DNA of 56,639 nt. It comes from Bacillus sp. cl95. Lineage in GTDB: Bacteria > Bacillota > Bacilli > Bacillales > Cytobacillaceae. Location of the stretch: contig NZ_FOYF01000007.1 of the NCBI RefSeq assembly GCF_900115925.1, positions 1 through 56,639 of the forward strand. Direction: 5' to 3'. Made by a program: the position numbers and the translations under genes. Each line of letters begins with the position of its first letter. The stretch's first letter is position 1. The notes under the pieces are model-generated. The model did not search any database. It had not been told where the DNA came from and worked only from the letters and a program-made list of their open reading frames with translations. Below are positions 43,225 through 52,210 of the stretch, piece after piece.

Positions 43225-44538
43225 TTAGATCTTTCCTTTCATTAGTAAATCGAATTCATCAAAGTTCTGTTCAATTTTATTTGCTTTTGCAACTACTTTT
43301 CTTTTATTGGATTGAATGACCTGTTCGTCTTTTTGTATCTTCTTAAGGCTATCCTCAAGACTTACCGACATTCCATATACATATCCAGAGGCATGTAAGA
43401 TTTCAGCAAAAGCGCCTTTTCCAAACACTTCGTCCAAAATGTTGGTTACGGTTTTATTGACGTATATTCCTATTGCCATACCTGCAACAAACCCTATGGC
43501 ACCGCCAGGGAGGAATATTGTCACAGCTGCCATGGCACCACCTACCAAGGCACCTTTTAACGTATCTTGGCCAACTTCTCGGAAAGCCTCTTGTTCGGTA
43601 ATCTCACCGTTTTTGTATTTCAAATAATTCGTTATGGCAGAAACGGTCAAACCAACAGCAGCTCCGATGACGGCTCCTTGTGCAGCCTTTTTCGATACTT
43701 CTTGAAGGGTAACAGTTGTATGGGCTTGTCCACCGGAAATTTTATCTGTAAGTCGCTTCGTTGATTGTTTTACTCCGTCGGTATTATTTAGCTCTTGTAT
43801 TTTCAAATGTTCTTGTGCTTGTTTTAGCTTGTTGGCATAGTCAAGGTCACCATTTTGAAAAGCCTTGTCAATATTCTTGGTTAAGGCTTTATGTAAAGCA
43901 TCGTTTGTTCCATCGATTCCTGCTACTGTTTCGTTAGGTTTCAATGTTCCTTTCTTCAATGCTTCCAAAACATCACTTATATTTCTCCCTAAACCACTAT
44001 TGCCTTCTGCTGCTTTAACTGTTGTTCTGCTGATTGCTTCTCCAGTAAAGCGATTGACCGTCTCTCCATCAACACCTTTTGCGTTTCCACCTAAAAGTCT
44101 AGATTTCTCAAAAAGGCTACTTAATTTACCTTGTTTCCATCGGAGCCAATCGATTTCTTGACCAGTTCCATTTAGCTTGTTTTTTAACATGCCTAATTGG
44201 CCTTTAGTGCCATTGTCAAAATAATTCTTGGCACTTTGAGCATCAGCAAAAATACCAGACCTGCTATAAGGATCCAAGTTCAACTGCTTGAATACTTGAA
44301 TATCCCTCATATATTGATGCGTTCCTTCAAAACTCAAATTCGAACCGGTTAGTTTGTTAATTCCTTGTGCAACACCATCCAAAGTCTGTGACGTCACCAA
44401 ATGGTATTGTCCCGCAATTGAAGCAAAATTGGCAGCTTCAGAAAGGAGTTGGGGATTTTGCTTTAATTCATTTAAATGAAAAGGACAAATTTCATTGTCT
44501 GTATGTAAATCTTTGCAGCGCTTGCAATATGTAGGCAT
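43225..44538 (-). CDS. Zinc-finger/glycine-zipper membrane protein
   Basis: The ATG at 44538 has AGGAAGCG upstream; 437 residues. The N-terminus has a zinc-binding set, YCKRCKDLHTDNEICPFH. The middle (30-260) is helical and soluble. Residues about 285-370 have two Gly/Ala-rich hydrophobic stretches (GAVIGAAVGLTVSAITNYL, GALVGGAMAAVTIFLPGGAI with FVAGMAIGIYVN). The tail is helical and charged. It is the first gene of an operon with the beta-helix protein, and both have glycine zippers, so they may form one membrane complex. No homologue is recognised. A toxin or defence role is possible but unproven. Confidence 0.7.
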   Translation of the reverse strand: MPTYCKRCKDLHTDNEICPFHLNELKQNPQLLSEAANFASIAGQYHLVTSQTLDGVAQGINKLTGSNLSFEGTHQYMRDIQVFKQLNLDPYSRSGIFADAQSAKNYFDNGTKGQLGMLKNKLNGTGQEIDWLRWKQGKLSSLFEKSRLLGGNAKGVDGETVNRFTGEAISRTTVKAAEGNSGLGRNISDVLEALKKGTLKPNETVAGIDGTNDALHKALTKNIDKAFQNGDLDYANKLKQAQEHLKIQELNNTDGVKQSTKRLTDKISGGQAHTTVTLQEVSKKAAQGAVIGAAVGLTVSAITNYLKYKNGEITEQEAFREVGQDTLKGALVGGAMAAVTIFLPGGAIGFVAGMAIGIYVNKTVTNILDEVFGKGAFAEILHASGYVYGMSVSLEDSLKKIQKDEQVIQSNKRKVVAKANKIEQNFDEFDLLMKGKI

Positions 44539-44592
44539 AGATCAACGCTTCCTATCTAGAATAATAGTAATATAAGGAAATTATAACATGTT

Positions 44593-44624
44593 GGGTGCCT
44601 GTCACCACCCGGAATTTGTCGAAA
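44593..44624 (+). repeat. REP-like repeat, right-hand subtype
   Basis: GGGTGCCTGTCACCACCCGG with AATTTGTCGAAA. It lies in the divergent gap between the 44538 and 44743 starts. Confidence 0.9.
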
Positions 44625-44742
44625 AAGATAATTAATTGTTTAAAGATTGGTCTGCTTTATCTTCGATAAAAATATGTTTTCTGAAAATGGAAATTATAAT
44701 TACTGGAAGTTTTCTTGGGTGATAAGATAAAAGAGAAGAAGT

Positions 44743-45186
44743 GTGAGTTTCGATGATAATCAATACTCTCTAGGAGGAATATTCTTGATTTTATATAATG
44801 TGACCTGGAATTCATCAGAAACGAAGAAAATCTATCGGGCTACAAAAGATTCCGAGATCCTCATGGAGTATCTGGAGCAGTCGTTAGAAAAAGCCAACTT
44901 AATTAAGTTAATAGGTGAGCACCCAGTACCTGATAAGGGCAGAGAGTATGGTGTAATGATTTATTACTTCAATTCAAGCCCAAAAAGAAAATTACTAACT
45001 GCCGCACCTCGACGAAACAATAATTATATTCATATTGAATTATTTTCAAGAATACTAACAAGAGAAGTGTTGGAGTCATTCAACCTAGGTAATGCTCGTG
45101 ATCCTATAATAGATCTCAAGGTACATTCTGTTGATGAGATTGATAGATTAATTGAACTTTTAAAGGCTAACTTTTACAAAGTGTAA
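44743..45186 (+). CDS. Hypothetical protein
   Basis: GTG 44743 follows AGAGAAGAA; 147 residues, soluble with mixed strands and helices (GIFLILYNVTWNSSETKKIY, YGVMIYYFNSSPKRKLL, NNYIHIELFSRILTREVLES). I recognise no family. It is a single gene followed by a repeat-terminator unit. The 455 bases after it to the TPR gene hold only that repeat and a degenerate second copy. Confidence 0.6.
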   Translation: MSFDDNQYSLGGIFLILYNVTWNSSETKKIYRATKDSEILMEYLEQSLEKANLIKLIGEHPVPDKGREYGVMIYYFNSSPKRKLLTAAPRRNNNYIHIELFSRILTREVLESFNLGNARDPIIDLKVHSVDEIDRLIELLKANFYKV

Positions 45187-45272
45187 ATATAGAGGGGAAG
45201 AGGGTAGAAGGAGATCAAAATAAAAACATAATATGGTAGGGGGGGAAGTATCTGAACTTGTTCAATCGATAT

Positions 45273-45332
45273 AGGTGCCTGTCACCACTCGAAATTTATC
45301 GAGAGCCAAACCGATATGGATTTGCTTTCTTA
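45273..45332 (+). repeat. REP-like repeat with decayed terminator stem
   Basis: AGGTGCCTGTCACCACTCGA then AATTTATCG, followed by AGAGCCAAACC and a partly matching GGATTTGCTTTC. A more degenerate trace, ATGGTGCCGGTTACTAGATTG, lies at 45503-45523. Confidence 0.85.
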
Positions 45333-45644
45333 AGTTCTGTTTTATTTTAGACTTTTCTTTAGAGCTATGGAGTTATTAATAAAGGACTTACCAATGCCAT
45401 TCGTGCAAAGTATAATCAAGTATAGAAATAATCGTTTTCATTGATACATAAACTCGTATATTCATTAATAAATGAACAACTTCTTGATTTATAAGGTGTG
45501 AAATGGTGCCGGTTACTAGATTGTTACATTCTATGAAAAACGTTTAATATTGAGCGGGTTATTCCTCATTAGGAGTTTATAAGAAAAATATTTGTCAAAA
45601 GAGAATCGGAGAATATTATTTGCGGTGAGATAGGTGGGAGATGA

Positions 45645-46700
45645 ATGGAAGTGTTGCAGGCCGTTCAGTTTAATATTGATGGTTTTTTACAAAAACTTGA
45701 TCATTTACCGGATTATAAAGAGAGAGAGTATGAGGTAAGACTCACGAATCTGTCTCTCGAATTGAGTGTGCTTGATTTTAAGGATCTAAGGGAATGGCTT
45801 AATAACAAGTATTTGCAGATTGATAATGAGGATGAAAAACTGTTTGCTGTGTTTAATGTCCTATGTAGCTATTCAAGGCGCAAGAAAGATACTTCGGTGT
45901 TTAAACAGGTGGTTGAGGAGTCTGGTAGCCGTTTTGTAGGTTATCCTTTATACCCTCATATCTTATCGTTGCTGTATAAGGAAATGGGTGAGTTGGAGCG
46001 CTCGATTCAGTCGGCAAAGGAAGCGACGATCGAACTCAATAATCAAGTTGGTGTTCTTCACAATTATGCAGAAGCGATTGTCCATGCGAGAGAAAATAAT
46101 TTAGCCATTTCAGATGAGCAAATTAAGGAAGCGTTTGAGATTATTAATCGGGTAACTGGGCGCCTTGATCCTTTCTATGCGAAGTTTCACTGTACTCGTG
46201 GAAGGATTCTTGCTCAGTTAGGTCAATACACTGAAGCGAAGAAGGCTATTTTGAAGGCAATTGATGAAGAGGAATCATCTAAGAGTGATTATTCAATTAG
46301 GATAAATGACTACCAATATCACCTGATACGGATTCAAACCAGTGAATTTAACAAGAGCTTCCATGGCAAGCTCGAATCAACAGAAAAGAGCCTTGAAAAT
46401 CAAAAGAAAGACATCGAAAAATCAATGCAGAACTTAAAGACAGAAAATCTTCAAATGCTAGGATTTTTTGTAGCGATTATCAGTTTTACAATTGGATCTT
46501 TAAATATTTTAGAAGGAAAGAAGTTTTTAGAAAGCGGGCTTTTAATCCTTATCTTGATGGGTTCTACGGTTTTGGCTTATATAGGCTTTGGAATGCTCTT
46601 TAGTGTTCAGGTACGAAACAAGCTGACGACGATTATTGTTAGTTCATTAGCGGTGTTGGTGATCATAGGGGCGTTTTCTGGTTACTATTTATTAAAGTAA
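45645..46700 (+). CDS. TPR-like protein with coiled coil and C-terminal membrane helices
   Basis: ATG 45645 follows GGTGGGAG; 351 residues. Residues 60-215 are helical repeats of TPR type (YPHILSLLYKEMGELERSIQ, CTRGRILAQLGQYTEAKKAI). A coiled coil (STEKSLENQKKDIEKSMQNL) leads into three membrane helices at the C-terminus (LGFFVAIISFTIGSLNIL, GLLILILMGSTVLAYIGFG, LTTIIVSSLAVLVIIGAF). The coil-plus-membrane layout recurs in bacterial conflict proteins, but here the neighbour is a PP2C phosphatase, 12 bases downstream. It may be the membrane scaffold or substrate of that phosphatase. Confidence 0.75.
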   Translation: MEVLQAVQFNIDGFLQKLDHLPDYKEREYEVRLTNLSLELSVLDFKDLREWLNNKYLQIDNEDEKLFAVFNVLCSYSRRKKDTSVFKQVVEESGSRFVGYPLYPHILSLLYKEMGELERSIQSAKEATIELNNQVGVLHNYAEAIVHARENNLAISDEQIKEAFEIINRVTGRLDPFYAKFHCTRGRILAQLGQYTEAKKAILKAIDEEESSKSDYSIRINDYQYHLIRIQTSEFNKSFHGKLESTEKSLENQKKDIEKSMQNLKTENLQMLGFFVAIISFTIGSLNILEGKKFLESGLLILILMGSTVLAYIGFGMLFSVQVRNKLTTIIVSSLAVLVIIGAFSGYYLLK

Positions 46701-46712
46701 GGGGAGAACGAT

Positions 46713-47606
46713 ATGGTCTTAAACGTGGAACATGTTTATCGAAAAGGAATTGGTAACATCAATGAAGACGCATATGTTCTTCTTGAAGATGAAGGGATTT
46801 TTAGTGCCATAGATGGTGCGACAGGTCTTGGCGGATTATCTGGGTCCATTGCAGCGGAAATCCTACGCGAAGCGATTGCTGGTGGAACTGGGCAATTGGT
46901 TGAGAGGGTTATTAAAGGTAACGATAAATTACGTGAAGAAGCGGTTTCTGCTTTTAACAAAGAGCAGAGCTTTGAAGATATTCCAAAGCATATGAGAAGC
47001 TCGTGTGGACTTGCCGCAGTGAAGATCAATCAAGTTTCTGAGCGTGTTCAGTTACTAGATTATGTAACTGCCGGAGATTGCATATTATTTGTTCAATATG
47101 TAGATGGTCGTATCAGGCAAGTGAATATAGACCATATCGATCCGTTAGATGGGATTGCGATTAAGATGCTAACATCGTATTGGATAGAACGATTTGGTGA
47201 AGAAAATCCTAACGCTTTGAAGGAAGAGGAAGTTTTTCTTATACATAAGGAATTTCGTGAAAAGATATGCGAGGTACTTAAAATTAACCGAAACAAACTC
47301 AACACGGTTGAAGGCTATGGAATCATTGATGGCAGCAAGGAAGCAGAATGGTTTCTTGAAAAAGGGACCATTCCGCTGATCAATGTGAAAAAGATATTGC
47401 TTCTATCCGATGGAATGAAAATTCACTCACCACGTAAGAATCCATTGTCGAATGAATGGTTACACACGGCTGAAATAGCCTTCGCACATGGCTTAGAGTA
47501 TCTAGAAAAGATGGTGCTAGATATGGAAAATAGTGATCCGGCGTGTTATGACTATCCTAGATTGAAGAAGCATGATGATAAGACGGGGATATTGGTAGAG
47601 TTGTAA
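46713..47606 (+). CDS. PP2C-family Ser/Thr phosphatase
   Basis: The ATG follows AGGGGAGAAC; 297 residues. Metal-binding motifs of PPM/PP2C enzymes are present: GIGNINEDAYVLL (Asp18 region), FSAIDGATGLGG in place of the usual ADGMGG, VTAGDCILFV, LLLSDGMKI, and the final HDDKTGILVEL. It should dephosphorylate proteins on Ser/Thr in the cytosol. It is co-transcribed with the TPR-membrane protein. No protein kinase is encoded in this window, so its partner kinase must lie elsewhere. A REP-like repeat follows the stop immediately. Confidence 0.88.
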   Translation: MVLNVEHVYRKGIGNINEDAYVLLEDEGIFSAIDGATGLGGLSGSIAAEILREAIAGGTGQLVERVIKGNDKLREEAVSAFNKEQSFEDIPKHMRSSCGLAAVKINQVSERVQLLDYVTAGDCILFVQYVDGRIRQVNIDHIDPLDGIAIKMLTSYWIERFGEENPNALKEEEVFLIHKEFREKICEVLKINRNKLNTVEGYGIIDGSKEAEWFLEKGTIPLINVKKILLLSDGMKIHSPRKNPLSNEWLHTAEIAFAHGLEYLEKMVLDMENSDPACYDYPRLKKHDDKTGILVEL

Positions 47607-47630
47607 TGGTGCCTGTCACGCCCCGAAAAA
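47607..47630 (+). repeat. REP-like repeat, right-hand subtype
   Basis: TGGTGCCTGTCACGCCCCGA directly after the PP2C stop. The terminator stem follows at 47663. Confidence 0.85.
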
Positions 47631-47662
47631 ACTTTTTTCACAGCTTCTTAGACTTTATTAAC

Positions 47663-47692
47663 AATGCCTCCAACCGAAAGGGTGGAGGCATT
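47663..47692. terminator. Rho-independent terminator
   Basis: AATGCCTCCA pairs with TGGAGGCATT. It serves the PP2C operon and the convergent J-domain gene. Confidence 0.8.
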
Positions 47693-47695
47693 GTT

Positions 47696-48562
47696 TCATG
47701 AAGCTTTTAAATAGGAACACAGATCTTCGTAGGCTTGATTGATTTCTTTGAATTTAGTGTCTGATTTCAGATAGACATCGGGATGATATTTTTTTGCTAG
47801 CAGTTTATATTGTTTCTTAATTGAATTAAGATCACGCGTGTTAGAAGGTAATTCCAGTATCGAAAGAAGAGACTCAATTTTTTTGTCCGTGTTAGCAATT
47901 AGATAATTATCAAAATACTTATTAAATAAACTCGTTGCAATACCTCTAATTGACTCGACTTCTTCTCTAAATCTATGGAAATATTTTGGGTTTACGTGAA
48001 TGGATTCAGGATTACTTGATAAGATGATCTTTCTTTTACTCATAATATTGAAGGTTAGAAGACTAATTAAGAATTCGTATGTAGCATCAAGTAAATTTTG
48101 ATCCATATTTGCGTTTGATTGTTCGTCTAGCACCAGATTCATGGTTCTTGCAAGGCTAATATCAGTATAATTTTGAAGGGAAAGATTAAAGTAGTTGCCG
48201 TGTTTATCTACTACTGAAAATCTCTTATTGTTTAGACTAAAATGAACAGGAATAATTCTGTTGTCGGTAAGCTTTTTAAGTTGAAACTCTATGTTCCCAC
48301 TTGAATTTTTTAATGTAAGATTCCCTTCGACATAGCCCCAAAAGAATTGACCATTATCTAGTTCGAAACTATAAACAGGACCTTTTGCAAAAACGTTGAT
48401 TTCTTCCATATAGAATCCTGATTCAAATTCGCCATATCGATAAATATGATTTGGGGAAGCAGAGTAGTTAGAGTGATAGTTTTCAGATGAGCTACTAGAA
48501 GAATCAGAACCGAATATTTTGATCAGGACATATATAACAATACAAATGACAATAAACGACAT
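47696..48562 (-). CDS. Membrane-anchored J-domain protein
   Basis: The ATG follows GGAGAAGG; 288 residues. An N-terminal membrane segment (SFIVICIVIYVLIKIFG) and a Ser-rich linker precede a mixed central region (EFESGFYMEEINVFAKGPVY, GNLTLKNSSGNIEFQLKKL). The last 60 residues are a J domain, with YKLLAKKYHPDVY containing the HPD signature (residues 260-262) and KFKEINQAYEDL. J domains stimulate the ATPase of DnaK-type chaperones. Being at the far C-terminus and tethered to the membrane, this one should recruit DnaK to a membrane client, which is unknown. Confidence 0.85.
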   Translation of the reverse strand: MSFIVICIVIYVLIKIFGSDSSSSSSENYHSNYSASPNHIYRYGEFESGFYMEEINVFAKGPVYSFELDNGQFFWGYVEGNLTLKNSSGNIEFQLKKLTDNRIIPVHFSLNNKRFSVVDKHGNYFNLSLQNYTDISLARTMNLVLDEQSNANMDQNLLDATYEFLISLLTFNIMSKRKIILSSNPESIHVNPKYFHRFREEVESIRGIATSLFNKYFDNYLIANTDKKIESLLSILELPSNTRDLNSIKKQYKLLAKKYHPDVYLKSDTKFKEINQAYEDLCSYLKAS

Positions 48563-48664
48563 AAGCCTTCTCCATTCTATTATTTTTAGAGTTTTATGTT
48601 AAACTTTTCCTTAAATTTACCATGATTTATCTGTTAATTCTACATATTTTTGGAATCTTTGTAG

Positions 48665-48697
48665 TGGTGCCTGTCACCACCCGGAATTTGTCGAAAG
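48665..48697 (+). repeat. REP-like repeat, right-hand subtype
   Basis: GGTGCCTGTCACCACCCGGA with ATTTGTCGAAAG, in the divergent gap before the LacI-type gene. Confidence 0.9.
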
Positions 48698-48818
48698 TTA
48701 TTTGTTTTGTTCCTTTTTTGTACATTAAACAAAGAGGAGTTTTTTAATTTTGGTTCCATCCTTCGGGTACTCCTCATACTCTTATCTGACGCTTATAAAT
48801 AATCCCAATAAAAATTAT

Positions 48819-48865
48819 TTGAAAAGGTTTTCATATTGTGATATTTTATTTACGTAAACGTTTTC
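48819..48865 (+). promoter_or_regulatory. Promoter and operator of the LacI-type gene
   Basis: TTGAAA (48819-48824) and TATTTT (48842-48847) are spaced by 17 bases. TTTACGTAAACGTTTTC (48849-48865) covers the expected transcript start and resembles the stronger operators at 49.93-49.99 kb, so the regulator probably represses itself. Confidence 0.75.
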
Positions 48866-48902
48866 TCTAATTGTATAACTAAAGAATTGAAGTGGGTGGG
48901 AT

Positions 48903-49907
48903 ATGACGTATACCATTAAAGATGTTGCAAGAAATGCAAACGTATCGATTGCGACAGTTTCTAGAATTTTAAATGGTCAGACAGGATATTCGCCTAAGAC
49001 AAAAGAGAAGGTACTCAAGGTTATCAACGAACTAGGGTACCATCCGAATGCGGTTGCTAGAGGCTTAATAAACAAAAGAACCCATACGATTGGCGTTTTG
49101 TTTCCATATTTGACGGGATCATTGGTGACTGGTTTGTTAAGAGGGATTGAGAAAGCGGCCAGTGCGCAAAGTTCTAGTGTTATCGTTTGCCACACAGAAT
49201 CAGACGCAGATAAAACGATGAAATATCTCAAGCTATTAAATGAAAAGCGTGTGGATGGTATTATCTTCACAAGTGAGGTATTGCAAGAAGAATATTATGA
49301 TTTCATCAAGAAGATGAATGTTCCGATTGTTTTATTATCAACCAAGTCTGATGATTATCCTATTCCATATATCAAAGTCGATGATTTTGATGCAGCCTAT
49401 ACGGCTACGCAATATCTGATTCAAAAAGGTCATAAGAACATTGGAATGATCAGTGGACCGAAGGAAGATATTATTGCTGGAGAACCAAGGGTTAAGGGAT
49501 ACATGAAGGCCTTGGAAGACAATTATATCAAGCATAATGATAAGAACGTCGTATACACAGTTGGTTTTGGTTTCCCTGAAGGGAAAGAAGGTTTGGCGAG
49601 CTTATTAAAACAAAATCCGGATATTACGGCTCTATTTGCTGCCAGTGATGAAATCGCGATTGGAGCGATATCAACTGCCTATCAAATGGGGATAAAGATT
49701 CCTGAAGAGTTGTCGATTATCGGGTACGACAATACCAGCCTGGCTGAAATGTCCGTTCCACCGTTAACGACGATTGCGCAGCCTTTTTCCAAAATGGGTG
49801 AGATCGCGGGGAATATGTTATTAAATTTACTGGATGGCGAAGGACTGCCAGAAAGTAGAATTGTGCCACATAGCGTCATTGAAAGAAAGAGTGTAAAAGA
49901 AAAGTGA
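48903..49907 (+). CDS. LacI-family sugar-responsive repressor
   Basis: The ATG follows AGTGGGTGGG; 334 residues. The N-terminal helix-turn-helix and hinge are classic: TIKDVARNANVSIATVSRIL, then KVINELGYHPNAVARGL. The rest is the two-lobed periplasmic-binding-type sensor domain (TIGVLFPYLTGSLVTGLLRG, AASDEIAIGAIS, LSIIGYDNTSLAEMSVPPLT). It lies immediately before an alpha-glucoside uptake operon with matching palindromes on both its flanks. It should be released by a maltose- or isomaltose-type sugar. Full length, no defect. Confidence 0.93.
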   Translation: MTYTIKDVARNANVSIATVSRILNGQTGYSPKTKEKVLKVINELGYHPNAVARGLINKRTHTIGVLFPYLTGSLVTGLLRGIEKAASAQSSSVIVCHTESDADKTMKYLKLLNEKRVDGIIFTSEVLQEEYYDFIKKMNVPIVLLSTKSDDYPIPYIKVDDFDAAYTATQYLIQKGHKNIGMISGPKEDIIAGEPRVKGYMKALEDNYIKHNDKNVVYTVGFGFPEGKEGLASLLKQNPDITALFAASDEIAIGAISTAYQMGIKIPEELSIIGYDNTSLAEMSVPPLTTIAQPFSKMGEIAGNMLLNLLDGEGLPESRIVPHSVIERKSVKEK

Positions 49908-49930
49908 TAAACTTTTCTTCACTATAGAGT

Positions 49931-49990
49931 TTTACGTAAACGTTTACGTAGTGTACGAATATTTTTTTAAAGATTTACGTAAACGTTTAC
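49931..49990 (+). promoter_or_regulatory. Two LacI-type operators before the sugar operon
   Basis: TTTACGTAAACGTTTACGTA (49931-49950) and TTTACGTAAACGTTTACG (49975-49992) share the perfect palindrome GTAAACGTTTAC. Their centres are about 44 bases apart, near four helical turns, so looping or cooperative binding is possible. Confidence 0.85.
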
Positions 49991-50052
49991 GCTATCTTAG
50001 ATTGTCTTTTGTAATTTTGTAAACCACTATTCAATTTTAGGAGGAAAATGAA

Positions 50053-51285
50053 ATGTTGAAAAAAGTTGCATTAGGTTTAATGAGTGTTACTTTAAGTGCA
50101 TCACTATTGGCAGGTTGCTCTTCAAACAAGGAAGAAGATGGTAAGGTTACGCTTCAATTATTCTCAAACAAGTCCGAAAACATTCAAACATATAAAGGTC
50201 TTATTAAGGAATTTGAAGCTGAAAATCCAAATATCAAAATCAAATTAGATGCTCCGCCTGAAGCTGAAACAGTATTGAAGACTCGCTTAACGAAGAATGA
50301 TCTGCCTGATTTGATGGCAATCGGAGGAAATGCGACTTATGGCGAATTAGCTAGAGCTGGGGTTTTAAATGATTTCTCTGATTCTGAATTAGTTAAAACG
50401 GTTCAACCTTCTTATGTGGATATGATTGGCCGCCTGGTTGGTTCTGATAAAAAAGGCACGTTCGGTTTGCCATATGCTACGAATGCAAATGCCGTTATTT
50501 ACAACAAACAAAAATTTGAACAGTTAGGATTACAAACTCCTACTACTTGGGATGAATTTGTTGCTGCGTTAGAAAAGGCTAAAGCAGCGGGCGAGATTCC
50601 TATTTACTTAACGTTAAAAGATGCTTGGACAGGTCTAATCTCTTGGAACTCATTAGCAGCTAACATCGCTGGTGAAGACTTTGCAGAAAAGAAAAATGAT
50701 GGTAAAACTACCTTCGTAAAGAGCTATGACGAAGTTGCAGACAAAATGTTAACACTTACGAAGTTTGGTCATAAAGACAATATGGGTGTTGGCTATGGCG
50801 ACGGAAATAATGCTTTTGCTAGTGGAAAAGGCGTTTTCTACCTACAAGGTAACTGGGCAATCCCTGAAATCAAAAAAGCAAATCCAGAAATTGAAGTGGG
50901 AGTATTCCCGATGCCGGTTACTAATGATCCTGCAAAAAACAAACTCGTTTCAGGTGTAGATATTGTTTTAACAATGAATAAGGATACAGAACACAAAAAA
51001 GAAGCAACTAAATTCCTAGAATTCATGATGGAAAAGGAAACAGCTAAGAAATACATTGATGAACAAAAAGCGTTCTCTGCTATCCAAGATGTTTTCCAAG
51101 AAGATGCTGTATTTGAAGGAATCAAAGGCAATTTTGAAACAGGTGCACTTACAAGCTTCCCTGACCACTATTACCCAGCTGGATTAGGCGCTGAAAACTT
51201 GCTTCAAGAATTCATTATCAAGAAGGACAAAGAAAAGTTCCTTAAGAAGATGGATTCAGAGTGGGAAAAAATTCAAAATCGTTAA
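50053..51285 (+). CDS. Sugar ABC transporter substrate-binding lipoprotein
   Basis: The ATG follows TAGGAGG; 410 residues. Lipobox LLAGC with Cys22. The mature protein is a family-1 extracellular solute-binding protein (KVTLQLFSNKSENIQTYKGL, PDLMAIGGNATYGELARAG, TNANAVIYNKQKFEQLGL, GVFYLQGNWAIPEIKKANPE). The pattern fits maltose/maltodextrin or related alpha-glucoside binders. It is the first structural gene of the operon. A partial stem after the stop could lower expression of the permeases relative to it. Confidence 0.92.
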   Translation: MLKKVALGLMSVTLSASLLAGCSSNKEEDGKVTLQLFSNKSENIQTYKGLIKEFEAENPNIKIKLDAPPEAETVLKTRLTKNDLPDLMAIGGNATYGELARAGVLNDFSDSELVKTVQPSYVDMIGRLVGSDKKGTFGLPYATNANAVIYNKQKFEQLGLQTPTTWDEFVAALEKAKAAGEIPIYLTLKDAWTGLISWNSLAANIAGEDFAEKKNDGKTTFVKSYDEVADKMLTLTKFGHKDNMGVGYGDGNNAFASGKGVFYLQGNWAIPEIKKANPEIEVGVFPMPVTNDPAKNKLVSGVDIVLTMNKDTEHKKEATKFLEFMMEKETAKKYIDEQKAFSAIQDVFQEDAVFEGIKGNFETGALTSFPDHYYPAGLGAENLLQEFIIKKDKEKFLKKMDSEWEKIQNR

Positions 51286-51293
51286 TAGAAACA

Positions 51294-51320
51294 ATGGGGT
51301 GTCTTCTCTTTAGATGCCCT
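51294..51320 (+). promoter_or_regulatory. Intercistronic stem-loop
   Basis: GGGGTGTCT pairs with AGATGCCC around six bases without a clean T-run. It may stabilise the binding-protein message, a common arrangement in such operons. Confidence 0.5.
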
Positions 51321-51349
51321 GTTCTTCTATTATGGGAGGGATTTGCTGG

Positions 51350-52210
51350 ATGAAGAAGAGTAAAGTTTATCTGTCCATCGCTTTGCCTGCATTCGTTCTA
51401 TTCTTCATATTTCATACTTATCCGGCATTACAAGGTATTTTTTACAGTTTCACAGACTGGAAAGGGTATGGAGATTGGAATTTTGTTGGGTTAAAAAACT
51501 ATCTGAATGTTTTCAAAGATGACCGTGCAGGAGATGCCTATCTCTTTACGTTTAAATTTGCGATTGTAACGACGATCATCGTCAATGTTATTAGTCTTTT
51601 GGTTGCCATGGGGCTGAATGCAAAAATCAAGTTTCATAAGACGTTAAGAGCGATTTATTTTATGCCGTTTATTTTAAGCATCCTCATTGTCGGTTTCATT
51701 TTCAACTTCATTTTTGCCCATATGTTACCTCAACTCGGTGAAGCGCTGGGGTGGGATTGGCTGGCAAAAAACATTCTTGGGGATCCCGACCTTGCTTGGC
51801 TGGGAATCGTACTAGTGGCAGTATGGCAAGCGGTTTCCTTCAATACCATTTTATATTTGGCAGGACTCGTCACGATTTCAGAAGATATGTATGAAGCGGC
51901 AAGTATTGATGGTGCCGGAGTTTGGAAAAAGTTCTGGAATATTACATTCCCGTTAATTGCGCCATTCTTTACAATCAACATGGTTCTTTCCATGAAAGGC
52001 TTCCTGCAAGTTTTCGACCAGATTATTGCATTGACAGGAGGCGGACCAGGTAAATCTACAGAATCCATATCCTTGCTCATTTATCGAGGGGGATTTGAAG
52101 GTGGAGACTTTGCCTATCAATCTGCGAATGCTGTCATTTACTTCATCGTAATTGTTATCGTTTCAGTAGTACAACTTAAGATTTTAGGTAAAAGGGAGGG
52201 AGAAAACTAA
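51350..52210 (+). CDS. Sugar ABC transporter permease, MalF-type
   Basis: ATG 51350 has GGGAGGG upstream; 286 residues. Six membrane spans are expected, with the EAA loop YEAASIDGAGVWKKFWNITF that docks the ATPase. Other typical stretches are VYLSIALPAFVLFFIFHTYP, FTDWKGYGDWNFVGLKNYL and VLSMKGFLQVFDQI. The stop TAA shares its last A with the start of the next permease. No ATPase is encoded here; in Bacillaceae a shared MsmX-type ATPase commonly serves such transporters. Confidence 0.92.
   Translation: MKKSKVYLSIALPAFVLFFIFHTYPALQGIFYSFTDWKGYGDWNFVGLKNYLNVFKDDRAGDAYLFTFKFAIVTTIIVNVISLLVAMGLNAKIKFHKTLRAIYFMPFILSILIVGFIFNFIFAHMLPQLGEALGWDWLAKNILGDPDLAWLGIVLVAVWQAVSFNTILYLAGLVTISEDMYEAASIDGAGVWKKFWNITFPLIAPFFTINMVLSMKGFLQVFDQIIALTGGGPGKSTESISLLIYRGGFEGGDFAYQSANAVIYFIVIVIVSVVQLKILGKREGEN

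Noticed and set aside
45645-47606. TerY-type phosphorylation triad
   Set aside because: No VWA protein and no kinase are present beside the PP2C.
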